NCBI RefSeq assembly: GCF_030273445.1
Contig: NZ_CP120678.1
Span: forward strand, 907,501 to 971,500
Direction: 5' to 3'
Source: Selenobaculum gibii
GTDB taxonomy: Bacteria > Bacillota > Negativicutes > ICN-92133
DNA: 64,000 nt
Numbering within the stretch: position 1 is the first letter of the stretch; every line of letters begins with the position of its first letter. Below the pieces are notes generated by a model. It was not told where the DNA came from. It was given only the letters and a program-made list of their open reading frames with translations, and searched no databases. Below, in pieces: positions 7,495 to 15,283 of the stretch. A program made the position numbers and the translations under genes.

Positions 7495-8336
7495 TTTTTG
7501 GTATTTATGCATGCTCAAAGCTCGAATAACTTACTATCAATGGCTAATTATATTTGTCGAAAGGGATGAAATGTTATGAACGAAGTCATACAAAATATGT
7601 TAACAAGAAAAAGCATAAGAACTTATAAAAAGGATCAGGTCAAAGATGAGGATTTAAAGGATATTATTCAAGCCGCAATCCATGCACCGTCCGGAGGAAA
7701 TTCACAATCTTGGATTTTTACTGTGTTACAAAATAACGATAAACTAGCTGAACTTAACGACCAAGTAAAAGAGGTATATAAAAATATTGAGGTAAATGAA
7801 AAAACATATCGGTCTATTGTAGCAGGAAAGAATGCAGCAAAGAATGCAGGCTATAGTTTCTATTATCATGCACCTACCCTGATTCTTGTGTCTAATGCAA
7901 GGGAATATCCGAATGCAATGGCCGATTGTTCCGTGGCTATTGAAAATATGATGTTGGCAGCCCATTCTTTGGGTTTGAGTTCATGTTGGATTAACCAGCT
8001 TACATGGTTTGGTGATATTCCGGATATAAGAAAGCTCTTATCAGGTTATGGCGTTCCAGATGATTATATGGTATGTGGTTCTGTCGCATTAGGTTATAGT
8101 GAAAATGACTCGGGGAAATTGGTGCCTAGAAAAGAACCAAATGTGACTATTATAAAATAAGCAATAGAATAAGATTTAGATTGTTCATATATATATGATC
8201 AAGGATTTGTTAGTTTCCATCAGGATAAAGGAATCGGGCAAAAAGATTTTAAAATTGGTAAAAAAATCACATGGTGGGAATTATTAATGTTACATTAGAT
8301 TCTCTTGCTGATGGAGGAAAATAGTGAAGATGTTAT
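7494..8336 (+). repeat. Duplicated nitroreductase segment, copy 2 (complete)
   Basis: This is the full-length version of the segment at 6235-6742, in direct orientation. It begins with an A/T run before GGTATTTATGCATGC and ends near GAAGATGTTAT. It contains the intact nitroreductase gene plus about 175 bases of 3' sequence with no recognised gene. From 8337 to 8529 I see nothing identifiable. Confidence 0.85.
7576..8160 (+). CDS. Nitroreductase family protein
   Basis: A complete 194-residue FMN-dependent nitroreductase. The N terminus has RKSIRTYKKDQV with the Arg-Ser pair used for FMN phosphate binding, then HAPSGGNSQSW. The C-terminal half has AMADCSVAIENMMLAAHSLGLSS-type helices and ends in VPRKEP. 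Members reduce nitroaromatics, quinones or flavins with NAD(P)H; the substrate is unknown. GAAAGGGATG precedes the ATG. A truncated second copy lies 1.26 kb upstream. Confidence 0.9.
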   Translation: MNEVIQNMLTRKSIRTYKKDQVKDEDLKDIIQAAIHAPSGGNSQSWIFTVLQNNDKLAELNDQVKEVYKNIEVNEKTYRSIVAGKNAAKNAGYSFYYHAPTLILVSNAREYPNAMADCSVAIENMMLAAHSLGLSSCWINQLTWFGDIPDIRKLLSGYGVPDDYMVCGSVALGYSENDSGKLVPRKEPNVTIIK

Positions 8337-8564
8337 TTCCAACCTTGGAAAGACAGATGACGATTTGTCAGTGAAGTCGCAGCTAATCCTAATTTACTAG
8401 GTATAATTAAACGTTCTGAAAGCAACCGTATTAAAAGAAACGCAAAGATATTAACTCAAATTCAGCGAATTCACAAAGAAAGTCATACTAAGAAGATCCC
8501 TTGATTTTTTATTATGGAAAATCAGCCAACGTACAGGGATGATGAGGAATTCTGTTTATCTCTC

Positions 8565-8592
8565 TTGCAATTTGAAGGGTGGTAGCTATAAT
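8565..8592 (+). promoter_or_regulatory. Sigma-A promoter of repeat RNA, copy 2
   Basis: TTGCAA (8565-8570), a 16-base spacer and TATAAT (8587-8592), at the same place relative to the RNA as in copy 1 although the spacer sequence has diverged. Confidence 0.75.
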
Positions 8593-8598
8593 AATTGT

Positions 8599-8732
8599 AA
8601 CAAGGTCGAGGATACTATGTCGTGGGCACTGCCATTTATCCTCCAAAGGGCAAAATGGCTTAGCCAGTGAGACATAGAAAAAAATGACCTTGCATTAAAG
8701 CTTTTCGAAGCTTATGCAGGGCCATTTTTTTT
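8599..8732 (+). ncRNA. Candidate structured RNA / riboswitch-like leader, copy 2
   Basis: P1 pairs CAAGGTC (8601-8607) with GACCTTG (8686-8692). P2 pairs CTATGTC (8615-8621) with GACATAG (8671-8677). The inner stem pairs GCCATTT (8631-8637) with AAATGGC (8653-8659). The apical loop changes from copy 1 (one base shorter, G to T), and the P2-proximal 3' side differs (AGTGA against TGCCG) while the stems remain. That pattern suggests selection on structure. The downstream gene on this strand is the small-peptide module at 8.95 kb, which has its own promoter. Confidence 0.6.
8686..8732 (+). terminator. Intrinsic terminator of repeat RNA, copy 2
   Basis: GACCTTGCAT (8686-8695) pairs with ATGCAGGGCC (8714-8723) with one mismatch and a wobble, around AAGCTT arms, followed by eight T. 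The left arm overlaps P1, as in copy 1. Confidence 0.75.
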
Positions 8733-8942
8733 ATTTTTCAAACTATCCTCAAACCGCGTAAATACTGAAATTTCGGGAATATTCTGCTTATTAAAAAAAG
8801 GCGGTCACCATGGAGTGGCGGGCATTTCTGGCAAAGCCAGGGAGAATACAGGGAAATGCCTTTTGGAGAATAAATGGCAATGACTCACGACATGAAAAAC
8901 ACGAATCCTTTAAAATGTTTATTACATGATTTAACTGTTTAT

Positions 8943-8970
8943 TGTTGCTATATGGAAAATATGGTACAAT
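8943..8970 (+). promoter_or_regulatory. Promoter of candidate toxin mRNA
   Basis: TTGTTG (8943-8948), a 16-base spacer and TACAAT (8965-8970). The expected start is about 8977, directly before GTGCTAC (8979-8985), the 5' arm of the long-range mRNA stem. Confidence 0.6.
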
Positions 8971-9047
8971 TCTAACAGGTGCTACTAAACGTAGGCGGTT
9001 AGTTCCCATTTGTATTCCGTTACATACGGATGAATGGGGGTGATGCC

Positions 9048-9113
9048 ATGAATGATGCAAATTTAACATTGTTACTTTTCATCATCCTGGTTTTTGCCAT
9101 AAAAAAAGATTAA
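9048..9113 (+). CDS. 21-residue hydrophobic peptide, candidate type I toxin
   Basis: The peptide starts MNDANLTLLLF, continues IILVFAI and ends KKD. It is a single short membrane-spanning segment with a charged end, like Ibs- or TisB-type toxins that depolarise the inner membrane. GGGGGTG six bases before the ATG is a strong ribosome-binding site, partly next to a local hairpin (TCCGT/ACGGA, 9016-9030). The last codons overlap the terminator stem of an antisense RNA on the opposite strand. I do not recognise a named family, so the call rests on gene architecture rather than homology. Confidence 0.6.
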   Translation: MNDANLTLLLFIILVFAIKKD

Positions 9114-9144
9114 CCGCCCAGCCTCAGAAACTTTGCGGTTAATC
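9101..9144 (-). terminator. Terminator of antisense RNA
   Basis: On the minus strand GATTAACCGC (9144-9135) pairs with GCGGTTAATC (9117-9108), followed by seven T (9107-9101). It is a perfect 10-bp stem plus T-run, and there is no T-run in the plus direction, so it specifically serves the antisense transcript. Confidence 0.8.
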
Positions 9145-9192
9145 TAATCGTAATTTCATGGGAGCTAACCGTTTTATCGGTAGCACTTTTAT
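9101..9192 (-). ncRNA. Candidate antitoxin antisense RNA
   Basis: A transcript of about 92 nt is predicted on the minus strand from a start near 9192 to a T-run at 9107-9101. It is complementary to the 3' half of the peptide mRNA, including the last few codons and the 3' arm of the long-range stem. This 3'-overlap geometry is that of TxpA/RatA and BsrG/SR4 in Bacillus. Confidence 0.6.
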
Positions 9193-9198
9193 ATGATT

Positions 9199-9227
9199 AT
9201 CATAACACAAATATTTTATACTATCAA
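9199..9227 (-). promoter_or_regulatory. Antisense promoter (near-consensus sigma-A)
   Basis: On the minus strand TTGATA (9227-9222), an exact 17-base spacer and TATGAT (9204-9199). It is stronger-looking than the sense promoter at 8943-8970, as expected for an antitoxin RNA in excess. Confidence 0.75.
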
Positions 9228-9271
9228 TTCAATTATTTAATAAAACATATGGATAAAGAGGATGAGGTATT

Positions 9272-9634
9272 GTGAAAATGCAAATTGAAACGGATCGTTT
9301 ACTTTTGCGTCCAATTACTATGGAGGATGCAGGAGATATTTTTGAATACAGCAAGAATCCTCATGTTGGTTCAAATGCGGGATGGAAGTCACATGGAAAT
9401 ATTGAAGAAACGATAGAAATCATGAAAATGATATTTATAAATCAAGACGGTATTTTCGGAATCATTTTAAAGAGTAACAAGAAGTTAATTGGGATAGTAG
9501 GAGTAATGTTAGATCCAAAACGGCAAAATCACAAGGCGTATATGTTAGGATATTCTTTAGCAGAACCATATTGGGGGCAGGGGATAATGACGGAGGCGGT
9601 AATGGAAACGATAAAATATGGATTTAGTCAGTAA
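9272..9634 (+). pseudogene. GNAT acetyltransferase (RimJ-like), truncated
   Basis: The product would be 120 residues from GTG at 9272 (AGAGGATGAGG before it). It starts ETDRLLLRPITMEDAGDIFEY and reaches the acetyl-CoA site region (YWGQGIMTEAV), as in RimJ/RimL-type N-acetyltransferases, but stops at GFSQ. Family members are about 170-180 residues, so the C-terminal strands (NxxSxxxxEKxGF region) are missing. No continuation is visible in other frames. It may be a deletion product rather than a simple frameshift. Confidence 0.7.
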
Positions 9635-9781
9635 ATCTAATCTTTTTGCGTCTTAGAATTTTTTATCATTTTGGATTTTTATTCGAATCTTTTTTATTCA
9701 AAGAGTTCCCAAAGGATTTTCCGAAAGTTTTCAAATCTTTCCTTGATAAGATAAAGACAAATTAGGAAAGGTGGAATTTAA

Positions 9782-10108
9782 ATGAATAAGTTAACTAAAG
9801 GATTTGTTGCTATAGCAATGGTCGGAGTATTGCAAATTGGATTTACGAGTGCTGTTTTAGAGGCTTCTCCTAGAGATGATAGACCGCCACAACGAGTTAA
9901 TCATCATGACAAACATCGAGATAAAGCTCACTATGATAAAGAGATGAAAAAAGAAAAAGAGCGTCATGAAAAAGAAATGAAACGTCATCCGGGAGAATCT
10001 AGACACGAATGGGAAAAAAGAAAGCATGAAGAAGAAAAGCGGCATCAGAATGAAATGGATAGAATTGCCGCTCTGCTTGTTGGAATTGCTATAGGAAGCT
10101 CTTTGTAA
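9782..10108 (+). CDS. Secreted His/Lys/Glu-rich small protein, unknown function
   Basis: The 108-residue product has an N-terminal signal sequence (KGFVAIAMVGVLQIGFTSA) with likely cleavage after LEA. A very charged middle follows (about residues 32-92) dominated by His, Lys, Glu and Arg, including KKEKERHEKEMKRHPGES. It ends with a short hydrophobic tail, LLVGIAIGSSL, that could be a second membrane anchor. The charged part should form a long amphipathic or coiled helix and contains many His residues that might bind metal. GGAAAGGTGG before the ATG and a downstream terminator support a real gene transcribed alone. Confidence 0.65.
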   Translation: MNKLTKGFVAIAMVGVLQIGFTSAVLEASPRDDRPPQRVNHHDKHRDKAHYDKEMKKEKERHEKEMKRHPGESRHEWEKRKHEEEKRHQNEMDRIAALLVGIAIGSSL

Positions 10109-10157
10109 ATTCCATTAATGATTGTAATTTTATAAGCTTTGTAAAAAATAAATAATG

Positions 10158-10226
10158 GCTGTCTGGCGAACCTTTTGGAGCTACATAAAAATAGGTATGT
10201 AAAGATTCGTTATGACAGCTCTTTTT
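10158..10226 (+). terminator. Terminator after small secreted protein
   Basis: GCTGTC (10158-10163) pairs with GACAGC (10214-10219), with additional GCGAA/TTCGT pairing inside, followed by CTTTTTG. The loop is long (about 50 bases). Confidence 0.5.
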
Positions 10227-10328
10227 GTATAAAAAATAAGTAATTTTAAAATAAACAGTCTTTACGGTAAAGAATATTTTTTATAAATGCCTTTTATGAC
10301 GAATACAAACAAAATACTGCAAATTCCG

Positions 10329-10358
10329 TTGACATTCTTAAAAATAATCTGTTATTAT
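10329..10358 (+). promoter_or_regulatory. Promoter of the pur operon
   Basis: TTGACA (10329-10334), an 18-base spacer and TATTAT (10353-10358); a register with TTATTA and 17 bases is also possible. Transcription from here gives a leader of about 340 bases before purE. A second TTGACA lies at 10437-10442. Confidence 0.6.
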
Positions 10359-10364
10359 AAATAG

Positions 10365-10703
10365 AGTGGCGCAAATAGTAGTATAAGTTTTTAATTTTTA
10401 TATATTTATTTGTCATTGTAATTATAGGATGCTTTTTGACAATTTTTGTTGATAAAACCATAAAATATTATCGACTCCGGCCCAATTGGTCGGAGTCGAA
10501 TGAATTTACGATATAGGTGATAAGCTGAATTGGGGAACGATTGCCCTGTGGATTATTTGCATTACATGCAGATAATCGGAGCCCATATATTTTTATATGG
10601 TTAATATAGATAATTTTAAGCTAGTGAAGTTTATTCGCAAACAGAATTGATCCAAATGAATAAACTACGATAATTCGCGTATGTTAGGAAAGGTGGTTAA
10701 TTC
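10365..10703 (+). promoter_or_regulatory. Long structured 5' leader of purE
   Basis: The leader holds a long hairpin CGACTCCG (10472-10479) / CGGAGTCG (10491-10498) with CCAATTGG at its tip. A second stem-loop built on GATTAT..GCAT / ATGC..ATAATC lies at about 10550-10576, enclosed by GGGG/GCCC complementarity, and a CCATATA/TATATGG stem is at 10584-10600. No T-run terminator is obvious. A purine-sensing leader would fit the operon, but I could not match it to the purine, ZTP or PRPP aptamer consensus. Confidence 0.4.
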
Positions 10704-11192
10704 ATGAAAAAAGTAGCTATTGTTATGGGGAGTGACTCTGATTGGCCGATATTAAAAACGGCGGCAGATTTACTAAACGATTTTGGTATTGAATATGAGG
10801 TCGTTGTTGCATCTGCACATCGTACACCAGCAAAAGTACACGATTTTGTTACTTCAGCACCTGAAAAAGGGATTGGTGTGTTTATTTCAGCAGCAGGCGC
10901 GGCAGCCCATTTAGGTGGTGTGATTGCAAGTCTTACAACACTTCCTGTAATTGGAGTTCCAATTAATGCAACTCCTTTAAATGGTATGGATGCATTACTT
11001 AGTACAGTTCAAATGCCATCTGGAATTCCAGTTGCAAGTATGGCTGTGAATGGGGCAAAAAATGCAGCAATTTTTGCGGCGCAAATTTTGGCTGTAAGCA
11101 ATCCTAGTTTACAGGAAAAACTAATTGCACATCGCAAGCAAATGGCAGAAGAAGTTGAGAAGAAAGCAGCGAAGGTTGCAGAAAGTTTATAA
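10704..11192 (+). CDS. purE: PurE, 5-(carboxyamino)imidazole ribonucleotide mutase / AIR carboxylase
   Basis: 162 residues, the full length of the family. The N terminus has GSDSDWP and residues around 43 have SAHRTP, both active-site motifs for nucleotide and CO2 transfer. GVPI and MPSGIPVAS follow. It makes CAIR in purine synthesis. No purK lies in the cluster; whether this is a class I enzyme using PurK made elsewhere or a class II enzyme using CO2 directly is not settled by sight. First gene of the operon; AGGAAAGGTGG precedes the ATG. Confidence 0.95.
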   Translation: MKKVAIVMGSDSDWPILKTAADLLNDFGIEYEVVVASAHRTPAKVHDFVTSAPEKGIGVFISAAGAAAHLGGVIASLTTLPVIGVPINATPLNGMDALLSTVQMPSGIPVASMAVNGAKNAAIFAAQILAVSNPSLQEKLIAHRKQMAEEVEKKAAKVAESL

Positions 11193-11249
11193 TATAAAGT
11201 AAGACTTAATTCAGGTGGAGTGTTCACTCTAGCTGAATCTTAGTCGACC

Positions 11250-11374
11250 TTATTCAGGAAATTAGCCGCTCACCTGTGCCCTGTGGGTATAACTCCTACT
11301 TATAGAAGTTAGGAGTCTTATAAGCAGAGAACAAAAATCTTTGATTTTGTGTGAATCGCTTATTTTGTCAGATG
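11250..11374 (+). repeat. Palindromic intergenic element, copy A
   Basis: This ~125 bp stretch between purE and purC is repeated in inverted orientation at 18905-19023. Shared blocks include CTTATAAGCAGAGAAC and TTTGATTTTGTGTGAATCGC. The hairpin ACTCCTA..TAGGAGT (11291-11315) has a diverged sequence but keeps its pairing in the other copy. The layout resembles IS200/IS605-type right ends or derived non-autonomous elements (inference). It lies inside the operon without disrupting a gene. Confidence 0.7.
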
Positions 11375-11424
11375 GGCGGGATAGTTATCTGGTAAAAAAC
11401 TATGAAATTTGGAGGCTATAAGCA

Positions 11425-12135
11425 ATGGGAAAAAAACCATTATATGAAGGCAAAGCAAAGCAAATTTATGCAACGGAAAATCCTGATGAAGTATTAGTAT
11501 ATTATAGAGATGATGCAACTGCTGGTAATGGAGCAAAAAAAGGTACGATAGCAGATAAAGGGATTATGAATAATAAAATCGCATCATTTTTCTTTAAATT
11601 ATTAAAAGAAAATGGTGTTGATAACCATTTTGTAAGTATGCCAAGCGATCGTGAGATGTTAGTAAAATCCTTGAAAATTTTACCTCTTGAAGTTGTAGTA
11701 AGAAACATTGCAGCAGGAAGCCTTGCGAAGCGTTTAGGTTTAGAAGAAGGCATAAAAATGTCTTGCCCTGTTGTTGAATTATATTATAAAAATGATGAAC
11801 TTGGTGATCCATTAGTTAATGATTATCATATAAAAGCAATTGGCTTAGCAACGGAAACTCAAGTTGCTGAAGTAGAAAGCATTGCTTTAAAAGTAAATGA
11901 AATTTTAACAAAATATTTAGCAACAAAAAATATTGAATTGATTGATTTCAAACTTGAATTTGGTTTATACAAGGGTCAAGTATTGTTAGGGGATGAAATT
12001 TCTCCAGATACTTGTCGTTTCTGGGATACAGTAACAAAAGAAAAATTGGATAAAGATAGATTCCGTCGTGATATGGGCAATGTTGAGGATGCCTATAAAG
12101 AAGTATTACACAGATTAACAGGAGAGGTTAGATGA
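11425..12135 (+). CDS. purC: PurC, SAICAR synthetase
   Basis: 236 residues. ATP-grasp-like enzyme joining CAIR and aspartate. [14 protein letters not shown] at the start, then [16 protein letters not shown] and [14 protein letters not shown] are the family signatures. TTTGGAGG precedes the ATG. The stop overlaps the purF start by three bases (ATGATAG), indicating translational coupling. Confidence 0.97.
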   Translation: MGKKPLYEGKAKQIYATENPDEVLVYYRDDATAGNGAKKGTIADKGIMNNKIASFFFKLLKENGVDNHFVSMPSDREMLVKSLKILPLEVVVRNIAAGSLAKRLGLEEGIKMSCPVVELYYKNDELGDPLVNDYHIKAIGLATETQVAEVESIALKVNEILTKYLATKNIELIDFKLEFGLYKGQVLLGDEISPDTCRFWDTVTKEKLDKDRFRRDMGNVEDAYKEVLHRLTGEVR

Positions 12136-13559
12136 TAGATTTAGAACTGGACAAGCTAAAAGAAGAATGTGGTGTTTTTGGCATTTATTCGCGAACTGAG
12201 GATGTAGCACTTAATACGTATTGGGGACTTTATGCGCTTCAGCATCGTGGACAAGAAAGTGCCGGGATTGCTATTACTGATGGTTCTTGGATGGATGTAA
12301 CACGTGGAATGGGATTGGTAAATGAAGTTTTCCGCCATCAAGTACCACATATGGACAATCAATATATTGCCATTGGTCATGTTCGTTATTCGACGACTGG
12401 CTCCAGCCTTCTAGCTAATACTCAACCGTTAATGGTAAATTATTCTGGTGGTAAAATTAGTTTGGCTCATAATGGTAACTTAACAAATGCAGCAGAAATT
12501 AGACGTGAATTAGAAGAGCAAGGTACAGTTTTCCAAACTTCAATTGATAGTGAGGTTTTTGTGAATTTAATTGCGAGATCTCGCAAGGAATCAGTTGAAG
12601 AAAAAATTATGGAAAGTTTAGTGAAAATTAAAGGTGCATATTGCTTAACGATTATGACAGAAGAAAAGTTAATTGGTGCACGTGATCCGCAAGGGTTCAG
12701 ACCGCTTTGTATCGGGAAAATGGGAGATTCATGGGTGCTATCTTCTGAGTCTTGTGCACTTGATACAGTTGGAGCTGAATTTGTTCGAGATGTAGAACCA
12801 GGTGAGATGGTTGTGATCAACGATAAAGGGCTTAAGTCATATCATTTTGCAACAGCTGATAAAAAGGCAGCATGCGTATTTGAATATATTTACTTTGCTC
12901 GTCCAGATAGTGTGATTGATGGACAGAGTGTTCATGATGCAAGATTTGAAATGGGTCGTATATTAGCAAGAGAAAGTGGCTTTAAAGCAGATATTGTTAT
13001 TTCTGTACCTGACTCTGGTACTACGGCGGCAACTGGCTTTGCTTATGAATCTGGAATTCCATTTAAAGAAGGTTTAATGAAAAATCGTTATATTGGGCGT
13101 ACTTTTATTCAACCTAGTCAACAAAAACGTGATACAAGTGTCAGACTTAAATTAAATGCAATTAAATCAGTAGTAAATGGTAAATCTGTAATTATGGTTG
13201 ACGATTCTATTGTGCGCGGTACGACGAGCGGAAAAATTGTTCGCATGCTCAAGGCAGCTGGTGCTACAGCTGTTCATATGTGTGTAAGTTCGCCTCCAAT
13301 CGGTTATCCATGTTATTATGGAATTGACACTTCTGCACGTAAAGAATTGATTGCAGCTACAAAATCAGTAGAAGAAATTCGTCAATATATTGGGGCAGAT
13401 TCTTTACATTTCTTATCTATTGAAGGATTAAAAGAGTCGCTAAAAGCAGTAAGCTGTGAAGATATGTGTTATGCTTGCTTTAATAGTGCATATCCTGGTG
13501 AAAAACCTAAAGAAGATACAATTGGTGCAGATAAATACGTTTTTGAAAAGAAAAAGTAA
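12132..13559 (+). CDS. purF: PurF, amidophosphoribosyltransferase
   Basis: 475 residues. It converts PRPP and glutamine to phosphoribosylamine, the committed purine step. A 12-residue propeptide precedes the catalytic Cys13 (EECGVFGIY), the Ntn glutaminase nucleophile. The PRPP loop is [13 protein letters not shown]. Cysteines in ACVFEYIYF and CEDMCYACF match those that bind the structural 4Fe-4S cluster in Bacillus PurF, which confers oxygen sensitivity. It overlaps purC by four bases. Confidence 0.97.
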   Translation: MIDLELDKLKEECGVFGIYSRTEDVALNTYWGLYALQHRGQESAGIAITDGSWMDVTRGMGLVNEVFRHQVPHMDNQYIAIGHVRYSTTGSSLLANTQPLMVNYSGGKISLAHNGNLTNAAEIRRELEEQGTVFQTSIDSEVFVNLIARSRKESVEEKIMESLVKIKGAYCLTIMTEEKLIGARDPQGFRPLCIGKMGDSWVLSSESCALDTVGAEFVRDVEPGEMVVINDKGLKSYHFATADKKAACVFEYIYFARPDSVIDGQSVHDARFEMGRILARESGFKADIVISVPDSGTTAATGFAYESGIPFKEGLMKNRYIGRTFIQPSQQKRDTSVRLKLNAIKSVVNGKSVIMVDDSIVRGTTSGKIVRMLKAAGATAVHMCVSSPPIGYPCYYGIDTSARKELIAATKSVEEIRQYIGADSLHFLSIEGLKESLKAVSCEDMCYACFNSAYPGEKPKEDTIGADKYVFEKKK

Positions 13560-13590
13560 AAATAATTAAGCTCTGAATTGGGGGAGTTCG

Positions 13591-14658
13591 ATGACTACTG
13601 AAAATAAATCTCAACAATTAACTTATCGTGATGCTGGTGTTGATATTGACGCCGGCAATCATGCTGTAACATTGATGAAAAAACATGTAAAATCTACTTA
13701 TCGTCCTGAGGTATTAGGTGATTTAGGTGGTTTTGGTGGATTATTCGCTTTAAATAGCGGAAAATATAAAGAACCAGTTCTCGTCTCTGGTACAGATGGT
13801 GTGGGGACGAAATTACGTTTGGCTTTTATGCTAGACAAACATGATACAATTGGTCAAGATGCAGTTGCAATGTGTGTGAATGATATTTTAGTGCAAGGTG
13901 CAGAACCTTTATTTTTTCTTGATTATTTAGCTGTGGGCAAACTTGAGCCAGAAAAAGTTGCAGCAATTGTAAGTGGTGTTGCTGGTGCTTGTAAAGAATC
14001 TGGGTGTGCGTTAATTGGTGGAGAAACTGCTGAGATGGCAGGTTTTTATCCAGATGGTGAATATGATATTGCTGGTTTTGCTGTTGGTATCGTGGATAAG
14101 GCAAAGATTATTACAGGTGCAAATATTAAGCCAGGTGATATTTTAATCGGATTACCATCAACTGGTGTACATTCTAATGGTTACTCACTTGTAAGAAAAA
14201 TTTGTTTTGATGTAAAAGGGTTTAAAGGCGATGAATATATTGAAGAGTTCGGTAAGACGATTGGTGAAGAATTATTAACACCGACACGTTTATATCCAAA
14301 AGTTTGTATGCCTTTAACAGAAAAATTCACGATTCATGGTATGGTGCATATTACTGGCGGTGGATTCTATGATAATATTCCACGGGTTTTACCAGAAAAT
14401 TGTGGAGTAGAAGTAGATTCTACATCTTGGGAAAGACCAGCTGTTTTCGATAAATTGCAAGAGTGGGGCAACGTTGCTTGGACGGAAATGTACCGTACTT
14501 TTAATATGGGGATTGGTATGGCTTTAGTTGTTCCAGCAAATGAAGTTGAAAAAATTCAAGCGCATTTAGCAGCAAATAATGAAACTGCTTATGTGATTGG
14601 TAAAGTTGTCGAAGGTAAGCAAGAAGTTGTGATAAAAGGTGGGGTTTTTAATGACTAA
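13591..14658 (+). CDS. purM: PurM, AIR synthetase (phosphoribosylformylglycinamidine cyclo-ligase)
   Basis: 355 residues. ATP-dependent ring closure of FGAM to AIR. YRDAGVDIDAGNHAV begins the protein; SGTDGVGTKLRLAF, CVNDILVQGAEPLFFLDYLA and LIGGETAEMAGFYPDGEYD are the nucleotide and catalytic motifs of the PurM superfamily. GGGGGAG precedes the ATG. It overlaps purN by eight bases. Confidence 0.97.
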   Translation: MTTENKSQQLTYRDAGVDIDAGNHAVTLMKKHVKSTYRPEVLGDLGGFGGLFALNSGKYKEPVLVSGTDGVGTKLRLAFMLDKHDTIGQDAVAMCVNDILVQGAEPLFFLDYLAVGKLEPEKVAAIVSGVAGACKESGCALIGGETAEMAGFYPDGEYDIAGFAVGIVDKAKIITGANIKPGDILIGLPSTGVHSNGYSLVRKICFDVKGFKGDEYIEEFGKTIGEELLTPTRLYPKVCMPLTEKFTIHGMVHITGGGFYDNIPRVLPENCGVEVDSTSWERPAVFDKLQEWGNVAWTEMYRTFNMGIGMALVVPANEVEKIQAHLAANNETAYVIGKVVEGKQEVVIKGGVFND

Positions 14659-15265
14659 TACTGCAGTATTAGGCGTTTTAGCCTCTGGTCGCGGCAGTAA
14701 TTTGCAATCGATTATTGATGCAATTGATATTGGTAGAATTAAAGCAGAAATTGCAGTTGTTATTAGTGATAAACCAGAAGCAAATGCTTTAAAACGCGTA
14801 GCTGAATTAGGGATACCTGCGGTTTGTGTAGATCGCAAACTTTATGATACGAAAGAAGAATTTGAAAAAGCACTGGTAGAAGAACTTGAAAAACATCGTG
14901 TGGATTTAGTTATTTTAGCTGGATTTATGCGTATTTTAAGTCCGTATTTTGTAAATGCTTTTAAAAATAAAATCATGAATATTCATCCTTCTTTATTACC
15001 GGCTTTCCCTGGTGCACATGCACATCGCAGTGTTTTAGAATACGGTGCGAAAGTTTCTGGCTGTACAATTCATTTTGTAGACGAAGGAATGGACAGTGGT
15101 CCGATTATTTTGCAGGAGTCTGTTCCAGTACTTGATGATGATACAGAGGAAACTCTGGCTGCTCGTGTACTTAAAGTGGAACATGTATTATATCCAAAAG
15201 CAATTGCATTGTATTTGGAAGATAAACTTGAAATAAACGGTAGACGTGTAATGATTAAAGAATAG
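14651..15265 (+). CDS. purN: PurN, phosphoribosylglycinamide formyltransferase
   Basis: 204 residues from ATG at 14651, chosen because AAAGGTGGGG lies before it; a GTG four codons earlier is less likely. It moves the formyl group from 10-formyl-THF to GAR. VLASGRGSNLQSI binds the phosphate of the substrate, and MNIHPSLLPAFPG with the catalytic His and the later DEGMDSGPI Asp are visible. Coupled to purM. Confidence 0.96.
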   Translation: MTNTAVLGVLASGRGSNLQSIIDAIDIGRIKAEIAVVISDKPEANALKRVAELGIPAVCVDRKLYDTKEEFEKALVEELEKHRVDLVILAGFMRILSPYFVNAFKNKIMNIHPSLLPAFPGAHAHRSVLEYGAKVSGCTIHFVDEGMDSGPIILQESVPVLDDDTEETLAARVLKVEHVLYPKAIALYLEDKLEINGRRVMIKE

Positions 15266-15283
15266 AGAATAGGTGGGAAGAGC

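Larger units (their letters stand above)
8530..8848 (+). repeat. ~300 bp repeat, copy 2 (promoter + structured RNA + terminator)
   Basis: Second copy of the repeat at 2152-2452, same orientation. Changes are scattered, while the RNA stems and the promoter are kept. The conserved sequence again continues past the terminator to a CTGGC AAA GCCAG hairpin. What follows differs from copy 1. Confidence 0.85.
8979..9186 (+). other. Long-range 5'-3' pairing in candidate toxin mRNA
   Basis: GTGCTAC (8979-8985) is complementary to GTAGCAC (9180-9186), which is followed by four T. CGGTTAGTTCCCAT (8996-9009) pairs over 14 positions, with one wobble, with ATGGGAGCTAACCG (9158-9171). The peptide gene lies inside the closed loop. 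Fold-back of this kind keeps full-length mRNAs of type I toxins (hok, txpA) translationally silent; that role is inferred here. Confidence 0.65.

Noticed and set aside
8599-8732. Cobalamin or molybdenum-cofactor riboswitch
   Set aside because: Short stretches such as AGCCAGTGAG and CACTGCCA recall these classes, but the size, core motifs and junctions do not fit well enough to name it.
8791-9069. Minus-strand frame across repeat copy 2 and the small-peptide locus
   Set aside because: It has no binding site or family, is not conserved in copy 1 and crosses two independent elements.
9635-9781. Frameshifted continuation of the truncated acetyltransferase
   Set aside because: None of the frames after 9634 shows the missing C-terminal GNAT motifs.
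10540-10600. ZTP or purine riboswitch before purE
   Set aside because: The location is right, but the conserved core sequences of either aptamer could not be found by eye.
13826-14104. Gln/His-rich minus-strand frame inside purM
   Set aside because: It is a by-product of the biased codons of purM on the other strand, with no start site or family.
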